From NCBI GenBank assembly GCA_003096255.1, contig PIXS01000352.1:1-8423 (forward strand): a stretch of DNA of 8,423 nucleotides, written 5' to 3'. Position numbers and translations under genes: made by a program. This document shows positions 1-4,930 of the stretch, one piece after another. Position 1 is the first letter of the stretch. The number at the start of each line of letters is the position of its first letter. Below the pieces are notes generated by a model. It did not search any database. It had not been told where the DNA came from and saw nothing but the letters and a program-made list of their open reading frames with translations. Source of the DNA: Candidatus Bathyarchaeum sp. Its GTDB lineage: Archaea; Thermoproteota; Bathyarchaeia; Bathyarchaeales; Bathyarchaeaceae.

Positions 1-377
1 AAGGTTTGGAGCATTTGGGCTTCTTCCTTTGCACCAACGTTGACGTGAACTGAAACTGCGTCAGCTCCAAGTCGGATGGCATCGGCTACTGAGCAGATTT
101 GCACTTTGTTGTTGGGGTCAGGGCAAAGCAAGCTAATTCCGGACAAGTGAACAATTAGTCCAGCGTCTCCGGTGTTTACTCGTTTTGCTATGCCTCTGTT
201 GATGACAACTGCGTCAACTCCCCCAGCGAGTAGTTTGTCAACTATGCATTGCATGTTTTCTATTCCTTTTACTGGACCCACAGTTACGCCGTGGTCCATC
301 GGAACAATGACGGTTTTGTTGTCTTTTCCAAAGATTCGTTGTAGTCGCCTTTTTTTACCTATTTCCAAGTGTTGCAT
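1..377 (-). CDS. aroA': 2-amino-3,7-dideoxy-D-threo-hept-6-ulosonate (ADTH) synthase, N-terminal part, cut by window edge
   Basis: Only the first 125 codons are present; the gene runs off the left edge. The protein resembles the archaeal class I aldolase-fold family (DeoC/FbaB type) that includes M. jannaschii MJ0400. That enzyme condenses L-aspartate semialdehyde with a C6 sugar phosphate (6-deoxy-5-ketofructose 1-phosphate) in the archaeal route to dehydroquinate and aromatic amino acids. Visible family signatures are RLQRIFG (11-17), the active-site segment VIVPMDHGV (23-31), HLSG (77-80) and GADAVSVHVNVG (104-115). The Schiff-base lysine lies beyond the edge. The gene starts 3 bases after the asd stop, so it is cotranscribed with lysC and asd, which make its aspartate-semialdehyde substrate. 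The ATG at 377 directly abuts an AGGAG; an in-frame TTG at 368 sits about 9 bases from it and is an alternative start. Class I fructose-bisphosphate aldolase is a less likely reading given the operon. Confidence 0.87.
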   Translation of the reverse strand, partial: MQHLEIGKKRRLQRIFGKDNKTVIVPMDHGVTVGPVKGIENMQCIVDKLLAGGVDAVVINRGIAKRVNTGDAGLIVHLSGISLLCPDPNNKVQICSVADAIRLGADAVSVHVNVGAKEEAQMLQT

Positions 378-380
378 CTC

Positions 381-1418
381 CTAGATGAATTTCTTGACTT
401 TCATGTATTCGCCGTTAAGGACACCGCATCCTGCAGCGCCACGTATTGTGTTGTGACCCAACGCAATAAACTTCACTCCGTTTAGTACAGGGTCTTTTCG
501 GATTCTGCCAACTACGGTGCTCATGCCTTTGCCTTCCATTCGGTCTAGCCTTGTTTGCGGGCGGTCTTTTTCCCACGTAACAACTACGGGCTTTTCTGGC
601 GCAGAAGGAAGCTTCAGCGTCTGAGGTTCGCCGACAAAGTTTTCCATAGCGTCGGCTACGGCTTCGGGTTCAGCGTTCTTTTTTGTTTTCACGAAAACTG
701 CTTCCAAGTGTCCATCAAGGGTTGGAACACGGTGGCAACTAGCTGAAACTATGAAGTCAGCTGGCGTTGTAGCAGTTCCCAGAATCTTCTGTGTTTCGGA
801 CTCCATTTTAGGCTCTTCGCCGCCAATGAAGGGAATTACGTTGTCCACGATGTCCATGGATGCTACACCAGGATAACCAGCACCTGAGATTGCCTGCATT
901 GTAGACACGATGAGGCTCTTGATGCCAAATTCGTCGTAAATTGGCTTTAGAGGTAACGTTAGAACTGTTGTGCTGCAGTTGGGGTTTGTTACTATTGCGC
1001 CATCCCATTTTCTTCGTTTTCGCTGTTCTTCGATGATGCTTACGTGGTCAGCGTTTATTTCCGGATTAAGCATTGGAACGTCAGGGTCCATTCTGTGAGA
1101 AGAGGCGTTGCTAACAACAACGTATCCAGCACGGGCAAAATCTTCTTCGACCTTCCCTGCTACACTAGAGGGTAAAGCTGAGAAGACTATGTCAACGTCT
1201 TTCACTGCTTGGGGTGTAATGTCCACAATTTCCATTGGGGATACTGCTTCAGGAATTGGTGTTGATTGTCGCCATCGTGAGGCTTCACCATATGTTCTTC
1301 CTGCGCTTCTTTCTGAGGCTGCAACAGTTGTAACCTCGAACCATGGGTGTCCATCTAGGAGTTGGACAAATATTTGTCCGACGTTTCCTGTTGCTCCTAA
1401 TACTGCTGCTTTCAACAT
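381..1418 (-). CDS. asd: Aspartate-semialdehyde dehydrogenase
   Basis: NADP-dependent reductive dephosphorylation of L-aspartyl-4-phosphate to L-aspartate semialdehyde, the branch point to threonine, methionine, lysine and, in many archaea, aromatic amino acids. The 345-residue length fits the archaeal/fungal ASADH subfamily. The N-terminal Rossmann motif GATGNVG is at 8-14. The catalytic cysteine is C148 in NPNCST (145-150). R230 and H237 in CHRVPTLDGH (228-237) match the substrate-binding arginine and catalytic histidine by their spacing of seven. SGAGYPG (178-184) is the typical loop. The ATG overlaps the last 7 bases of lysC (shared ATGTTGA), with a GGTGA six bases ahead inside lysC, so translation is probably coupled. 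The TAG stop is 3 bases before aroA'. The gene is intact and has no visible anomaly. Confidence 0.96.
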   Translation of the reverse strand: MLKAAVLGATGNVGQIFVQLLDGHPWFEVTTVAASERSAGRTYGEASRWRQSTPIPEAVSPMEIVDITPQAVKDVDIVFSALPSSVAGKVEEDFARAGYVVVSNASSHRMDPDVPMLNPEINADHVSIIEEQRKRRKWDGAIVTNPNCSTTVLTLPLKPIYDEFGIKSLIVSTMQAISGAGYPGVASMDIVDNVIPFIGGEEPKMESETQKILGTATTPADFIVSASCHRVPTLDGHLEAVFVKTKKNAEPEAVADAMENFVGEPQTLKLPSAPEKPVVVTWEKDRPQTRLDRMEGKGMSTVVGRIRKDPVLNGVKFIALGHNTIRGAAGCGVLNGEYMKVKKFI

Positions 1419-2671
1419 TTTTCGTCACCATTCAATGCGTCTTTTACTAATTTTAGGACCTTGTCTTTTTCCTCCCATTCCACAAACAGGAGGATGCTTG
1501 AGGTAATTGTCATTAAGCCAAATATATTTATGCAGTTTAGTCGTAGTGCCTCGGATATTTTTCCAGTAAGACCTGGAGTTTTTTCTAACCCCACACCTTT
1601 GACAGTTAGAAACGCTAGCTGCTTTCTAACAGACATAGCCAAAGTCTCGGGATGTGCAAGGATTACTTCATGAACTTTTTCAAGGAGGACATTTGAGTTT
1701 TCGTTTTCTGAAGTGTACAGAATCAAGGAGTCCAGATTCAACGATAATCCGAGGAGTTTCGAATGAGTTTTGACAGTATTGGTTAGCTCGTCAATTACTT
1801 TTGGTTGTTCAGAAACTCCTTTCCCTACAACAGTTATCATCAGAACAGGAGATGAACTGGTTAACTCAACATTCAAGTCGTTTGAAAGTGCTCCAGTGAT
1901 CGAGGTTCCCTCCACATTAAGGTCACCGTAGATATTTTTAATCACTCTGACTTTCACTGAGGCAGCCTTGTATCTCAAGGCTTTTCTGTGAATGAATTTG
2001 GTTCCTGAATCTGCCAATCCGACTAGTGTGCTTACTTCAATTTCTGGAATTCGCTGAGGGGTCTGTATTATTTTGGGGTCGGCAGTCATTATTCCTTCAG
2101 CATCAGTTACAAGGATAAGTTCGTCAGCTTCCAAAGCCTTTGCTAGAATAAACGCGGTTGTGTCGCTTCCGCCTCTGCCCAAGGTTGTTACTCGGTTGTC
2201 TTTTGTTCTGCCAACAAAACCTGCAATAACAGGAACAACTCCGTCCTCAACAATTGGAAGCACATTCTGTTTAGCGTGCTCGTAACAAAGGTCCAATATT
2301 GGGTTAGCGTCAGAAAACAGGTCATCAGTTATGATTGGCCATTCAGGGTCATGGGGGTCAACATAACGGGAGTTTACGCCTTGGGCTTTTAATGCTGCGG
2401 CAATAATTCTTATGCTGGTTCGTTCGCCCATGGCCAAAATTTCGTCTAGGTCGGTCTTATGCAATTTGCCGTTAGAACTGTTTTTGGCTGCGTGAAAAAG
2501 TGTGTCCGTGGTTTTTCCCATAGCAGAAACGATGACAACAATTTGGGTTCCTCTTTTTGCTTCTTCAGCAACTGCCGTAACTGCCCTAAGAATTCGTTCA
2601 TGGTCTGCGAGGCTGGAACCCCCGAATTTAACCACGATACGTTTGCGGTTTTTTTCATCATTTATTTTCAT
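1412..2671 (-). CDS. lysC: Aspartate kinase (aspartokinase) with C-terminal ACT domains
   Basis: Phosphorylates L-aspartate with ATP to aspartyl-4-phosphate, the committed step of the aspartate family. The protein is 419 residues from the ATG at 2671. The amino-acid-kinase domain covers about 11-270, with KFGGSS (15-20), MGERTS (81-86), TLGRGGSDTTA (163-173) and VTDAEGIMTADP (188-199). Two ACT-type segments follow: about 278-340, starting LMITVVGKG, and about 352-415, with FLTVKGVGLEKTPGL. The first ACT segment is divergent, so I cannot say which amino acid gives feedback inhibition. A longer reading from TTG 2689 would add six residues, but that codon overlaps a GGAGGG ribosome-binding site about 10 bases before the ATG, so the ATG is preferred. 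There is no homoserine dehydrogenase fusion. It is first in the operon with asd and aroA'. Confidence 0.95.
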   Translation of the reverse strand: MKINDEKNRKRIVVKFGGSSLADHERILRAVTAVAEEAKRGTQIVVIVSAMGKTTDTLFHAAKNSSNGKLHKTDLDEILAMGERTSIRIIAAALKAQGVNSRYVDPHDPEWPIITDDLFSDANPILDLCYEHAKQNVLPIVEDGVVPVIAGFVGRTKDNRVTTLGRGGSDTTAFILAKALEADELILVTDAEGIMTADPKIIQTPQRIPEIEVSTLVGLADSGTKFIHRKALRYKAASVKVRVIKNIYGDLNVEGTSITGALSNDLNVELTSSSPVLMITVVGKGVSEQPKVIDELTNTVKTHSKLLGLSLNLDSLILYTSENENSNVLLEKVHEVILAHPETLAMSVRKQLAFLTVKGVGLEKTPGLTGKISEALRLNCINIFGLMTITSSILLFVEWEEKDKVLKLVKDALNGDEKC

Positions 2672-2681
2672 AACAACTAAA

Positions 2682-2687
2682 CCCTCC
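2682..2687 (-). promoter_or_regulatory. Ribosome-binding site of lysC
   Basis: GGAGGG on the minus strand, 10 bases ahead of the ATG at 2671. It overlaps the possible TTG start at 2689 and so argues for the shorter protein. Confidence 0.7.
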
Positions 2688-2690
2688 AAG

Positions 2691-2734
2691 AAGCCCAGAA
2701 AGCTAAAGACGATAAAGGTCAGCTAACTGGGCTT
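2691..2734 (-). promoter_or_regulatory. 44-base imperfect palindrome in the lysC leader (candidate operator or leader hairpin)
   Basis: The outer arms AAGCCCAG and CTGGGCTT pair perfectly over 8 bases. A symmetric TT/TT interruption follows, then AGCT pairs with AGCT, and an inner GAC/GTC can also pair. The element fills the space between the TATA-like box (2735-2745) and the ribosome-binding site (2682-2687). With that TATA box in use, transcription would start near its centre, favouring a DNA operator. With the upstream TATA in use, it would be an RNA hairpin ending 3 bases before the ribosome-binding site. Confidence 0.55.
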
Positions 2735-2745
2735 AATTATAAAAG
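2735..2745 (-). promoter_or_regulatory. TATA-like box, proximal lysC promoter
   Basis: The minus strand reads CTTTTATAATT. A start about 25 bases downstream would fall near 2715, giving a leader of about 40 bases to the lysC ATG. No clear purine-rich BRE precedes it, so confidence is moderate. Confidence 0.45.
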
Positions 2746-2746
2746 A

Positions 2747-2801
2747 AATAGCCAAAGCTATAGAAGCGCCAAAAATTGTTGGAAGTCGTTGATTGGCTAT
2801 T
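2747..2801. repeat. Spaced 9-base inverted repeat upstream of lysC TATA box
   Basis: AATAGCCAA (2747-2755) and TTGGCTATT (2793-2801) are perfect reverse complements, 37 bases apart. A smaller dyad, CCAA...TTGG (2769-2782), is nested between them. The repeat begins 1 base upstream of the TATA-like box, where an archaeal activator or repressor could bind. It could also fold in a longer leader RNA if the promoter at 2843-2858 is used. Confidence 0.45.
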
Positions 2802-2842
2802 CATAGACCCAGTTTCCTTAATTGACAGAGAAGCCAATTTCT

Positions 2843-2858
2843 GATATAAAAAAATATC
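2843..2858 (-). promoter_or_regulatory. Possible distal TATA-like box for the lysC operon
   Basis: A symmetrical AT-rich element: GATAT, six A, ATATC. On the minus strand it gives a TTTTTTATATC core. If used, the lysC leader would be about 150 bases long and contain both dyads. It also lies in the T-rich tract after the glyA terminator hairpin, so it may simply be part of that. Confidence 0.25.
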
Positions 2859-2907
2859 GTATAGAAAAAATGAAGACAAAAGATGGCTCTTAAATACGCA
2901 AGAACCA
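2855..2907 (-). terminator. Terminator downstream of glyA
   Basis: On the minus strand TGGTTCTT (2907-2900) pairs with AAGAGCCA (2891-2884), an 8-base stem with one G-U pair and an 8-base loop. It begins about 10 bases after the glyA stop. T-rich sequence follows (2857-2883). This separates glyA from the lysC operon. Confidence 0.5.
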
Positions 2908-2916
2908 CTTTATTGA

Positions 2917-4260
2917 TTAGACATATTTACTAAGATGCTCTTTTGCTTCGCTGACGCTTTGGAAACCATATTTGATTTCATTAAAGTTCTGCCGTAATTT
3001 GATGACGTCCTTTTGAACTTCGCTGATTGACCGTTTCGCTTTTATTACGTCCATCATCAAAGAACATAGTTGTTCTATGGCATCCGTATCGAAGCCTCTT
3101 CGGGTTACGTCTTGGAAACCAATTCGTAGACCAGAGGGGTCGCCTCGGTTGTGCTGGTTGTCGTAAGGTAGAAGGTTCTTGTTTAATACTATGTGAGCGT
3201 CTTCAAGGCTGAAAGCAAGTTTCTGTCCGCCACCGTATTCCCGAACATCAACAACTAGCTGATGAGACCGCGTAAACCCGTTTTGGCTTCCCAAAACTTT
3301 AATTCCGTTCTCAAAGAGGCACTTGGCCGCAGTCTGAGCGTTCTTGATTGTCTGCTTAGCTAACTCTTTACCATAAAGTTTCATTTCCAAAGCAGCCAAA
3401 CCTAAAGCAGGAAGCCTACCAAGATGAGTGTTAGAGGCACTTAATGGAAACACAGCATGCTGTACTTTCTTAATGCCCTTTTTCATTCTTTCATCTTCAC
3501 AGTTTGCAAGAATGACTCCGCCTTGAGGTCCTGGAAAAGTTTTGTGAGTAGACGCAGTAATGAAGTCAACACCTTCTCTAAAGGGGTCTTGGAACTCGCC
3601 ACCTGCAATTAGACCTAAGACATGTGCTGCGTCATAAACGATGTAGGCACCTGTTTCTTTAGCGATTTTTGCTAGTTCCTTAACAGGGTGTGGAAATGGA
3701 AAAACGCTACCTCCGAAAGTTACGATTCCGGGTCTGGCTGCGTCAATTATTGTTGCAGATTTTTCTGCATTAATGTTGAGTTCATCTACGTCGTAAGAGT
3801 GATTTATGGTTTCTAACCCTAGAACTTTTCCAGCCAATCCAGAGTAGTCGTGAGTTATATGAGCACCAGCGCTAAGGGGCAAAACAACCATGCGGTCATT
3901 TTTTGTTGCCATAGAAAGCCCTTTGAAGGTTGCAAGATTTGCGTGGGTTCCTGAGACTAGTCTTACGTCAGCCCAGCTGCATCCGAACAAGTTTTTCATT
4001 AGATCTGTTGCGTAATCTTCGATTTTTGACATGTATTTTTGGCCTTGATAGTGGCGTGCTTTGACGTGTCCTTTTATGTCGTTTTCTCCTTCTGCGTATC
4101 TAGATTCTAGGTCTTTTGACAAGCTTAATTGTTCGTCAACTGCAGGAGATTTGATTCCCTCGCTAGCAATCAGATTTATACACTCTTTTCCACGGTAACG
4201 TTCATGGTCTTCGCTAGATTTTATTAAATTTAGAGCCAATTTCAAGAAGTCATCTTCCAT
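2917..4260 (-). CDS. glyA: Serine hydroxymethyltransferase, archaeal type
   Basis: A PLP enzyme interconverting serine and glycine with transfer of the C1 unit to a pterin, probably tetrahydromethanopterin given the resemblance to methanogen SHMT. The protein is 447 residues from ATG 4260. Motifs are RYAEG (54-58), SGTHANLATF (103-112), FGGSVFPFPHPV (182-193), YDAAHVLGL (209-217, with D210 for the PLP pyridine nitrogen and H213 stacking), ASTHKTFPGPQGG (236-248, K240 the Schiff-base lysine), NKNLLP (360-365) and PSGLRIGFQ (375-383, R379 for the substrate carboxylate). After YAEG there is a segment, ENDIKGHVKARHYQG, about six residues longer than in relatives I recall, with HY where Y/F-Y is usual. 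An ATG at 4281 would add seven residues, but GGAGG (4275-4271) lies 10 bases before 4260 and favours the shorter form. The gene is divergent from the RHH and Fae-Hps genes. Confidence 0.94.
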   Translation of the reverse strand: MEDDFLKLALNLIKSSEDHERYRGKECINLIASEGIKSPAVDEQLSLSKDLESRYAEGENDIKGHVKARHYQGQKYMSKIEDYATDLMKNLFGCSWADVRLVSGTHANLATFKGLSMATKNDRMVVLPLSAGAHITHDYSGLAGKVLGLETINHSYDVDELNINAEKSATIIDAARPGIVTFGGSVFPFPHPVKELAKIAKETGAYIVYDAAHVLGLIAGGEFQDPFREGVDFITASTHKTFPGPQGGVILANCEDERMKKGIKKVQHAVFPLSASNTHLGRLPALGLAALEMKLYGKELAKQTIKNAQTAAKCLFENGIKVLGSQNGFTRSHQLVVDVREYGGGQKLAFSLEDAHIVLNKNLLPYDNQHNRGDPSGLRIGFQDVTRRGFDTDAIEQLCSLMMDVIKAKRSISEVQKDVIKLRQNFNEIKYGFQSVSEAKEHLSKYV

Positions 4261-4270
4261 CGCCCGCTTT

Positions 4271-4275
4271 CCTCC
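4271..4275 (-). promoter_or_regulatory. Ribosome-binding site of glyA
   Basis: GGAGG on the minus strand, 10 bases ahead of the ATG at 4260. It would lie inside the coding region if the upstream ATG at 4281 were used, so it decides the start. Confidence 0.65.
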
Positions 4276-4338
4276 AAACATTCCATTAAGGGCATTTTGT
4301 TGCTTTCAGAGCATTAAGTCACTTATTTACATTTCTTC

Positions 4339-4349
4339 AATAAAAAAAC
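4339..4349 (-). promoter_or_regulatory. TATA-like box for glyA
   Basis: The minus strand reads GTTTTTTTATT, about 80 bases ahead of the glyA ATG, implying a leader of roughly 55-60 bases. Placement rests on AT-richness and spacing only. Confidence 0.35.
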
Positions 4350-4442
4350 ATCGAACATAAACTCGTAGGGCCAAAACATTTCTGGCAAGGCGTATCAGAA
4401 AACCAAACACATAGTGGGTGTCAATATTTTGATTTCATAAAC

Positions 4443-4457
4443 CTTTTTTTTATTTTC
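4443..4457 (+). promoter_or_regulatory. TATA-like box for the small RHH gene
   Basis: C followed by eight T, then ATTTTC; preceded by purine-rich ATAAAC. The start at 4483 is about 30 bases on, so the transcript would have a very short leader containing GGTGGG (4473-4478). Confidence 0.4.
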
Positions 4458-4482
4458 AATATTGATTAAAGTGGTGGGACCA

Positions 4483-4629
4483 ATGAGTAAAAGAAAACTC
4501 CACTATGGTGTACGTCTAACCACAGACCAACTGAAATACTTGAGAACTGTTGGCAAACCTTCTGAATGGATTCGTGAAGCAGTAGACGAAAAAAGAAAAC
4601 GTGAAGAAACGAACCGTAGAACGAGATAG
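4483..4629 (+). CDS. Small ribbon-helix-helix-like protein (48 aa), putative DNA-binding regulator
   Basis: An ATG at 4483 with GGTGGG four bases ahead opens a 48-codon frame ending in TAG. The product is strongly basic and fits the size and layout of a CopG/Arc-like ribbon-helix-helix protein. It has a short strand YGVRLT (8-13), a short helix TDQLKYLRTV (14-23), a turn GKP (24-26), and a second helix SEWIREAVDEKRKREE (27-42) that matches the common RHH pattern SExIREAI. The C-terminus (43-48) is basic. Such proteins dimerise and bind operators through the paired strands. It lies between divergent glyA and the fae-hps gene, so either promoter, or its own, is a plausible target; that is inference. 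The frame is short, so expression needs confirmation. Confidence 0.65.
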   Translation: MSKRKLHYGVRLTTDQLKYLRTVGKPSEWIREAVDEKRKREETNRRTR

Positions 4630-4701
4630 CAAAAGATACGCCGTTTTGTAAACGTAAACCCAACATAAACATCAAGAAAATTAAAGGGAACTCTAAAACG
4701 T

Positions 4702-4714
4702 GTTGTTTTTTGTT
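4702..4714 (+). terminator. Possible T-rich terminator of the RHH gene
   Basis: GTTGTTTTTTGTT, about 75 bases after the RHH stop. Archaeal termination often needs only a T tract. No strong hairpin precedes it. Confidence 0.25.
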
Positions 4715-4768
4715 ATGATACGGCCCGTTTAAGTAGTTTGCAAAAGTTTCTGTAATCAACTACAATCA

Positions 4769-4782
4769 ATTCTTTAAAGAAT
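4769..4782. repeat. 14-base perfect palindrome
   Basis: ATTCTTTAAAGAAT is fully self-complementary, without a loop. It lies about 150 bases ahead of the fae-hps start. It could be a dimeric regulator site or chance in AT-rich DNA. Confidence 0.4.
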
Positions 4783-4834
4783 ATATGGAAAGCCAACAGA
4801 AAAACGGTAAAAAAATTCTTTCTGAAAAAGAGCC

Positions 4835-4884
4835 GTGTCGAAAAAGTGTCGGATTCATCATATGTTCATCACATCATTCCGACA
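4835..4884. promoter_or_regulatory. Candidate operator cluster upstream of fae-hps
   Basis: GTGTCG occurs at 4835-4840 and again 11 bases later at 4846-4851. The second copy belongs to TGTCGGA (4847-4853), which forms a perfect inverted repeat with TCCGACA (4878-4884), 24 bases between the arms. Between them TTCATCA occurs twice, also 11 bases apart (4854-4860 and 4865-4871). The right arm ends exactly where the TATA-like box begins. This is the layout of a binding site upstream of, or competing with, TBP/TFB. Confidence 0.5.
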
Positions 4885-4896
4885 TATTTTTATACT
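4885..4896 (+). promoter_or_regulatory. TATA-like box for fae-hps
   Basis: TATTTTTATACT, centred about 40 bases ahead of the GTG at 4931. This predicts a start near 4915 and a leader of about 15 bases. Confidence 0.5.
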
Positions 4897-4930
4897 GGAT
4901 GAATGAAACCATCTCATTGAGAGTGATAAC

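Larger units (their letters stand above)
4630..4930. other. 301-base intergenic region ahead of fae-hps
   Basis: I see no convincing gene here. In order it holds a T-rich tract that may end the RHH transcript (4702-4714), a 14-base perfect palindrome (4769-4782), a cluster of TGTCGGA and TTCATCA repeats (4835-4884) and a TATA-like box (4885-4896). A 67-codon frame from ATG 4785 crosses into fae-hps, lacks a ribosome-binding site and resembles nothing I know. Confidence 0.6.

Noticed and set aside
1108..1506. 132-codon plus-strand frame opposite asd
   Set aside because: Shadow of asd and lysC, both with full catalytic motifs on the minus strand.
2735..2801. Known riboswitch class (lysine type) in the lysC leader
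   Set aside because: Two dyads are present, but I cannot recognise the conserved core of the lysine or any other known riboswitch, so only generic dyads are reported.
4466..4759. 97-codon minus-strand frame across the RHH gene
   Set aside because: Antisense to the better-supported RHH frame; no ribosome-binding site or recognisable motif.
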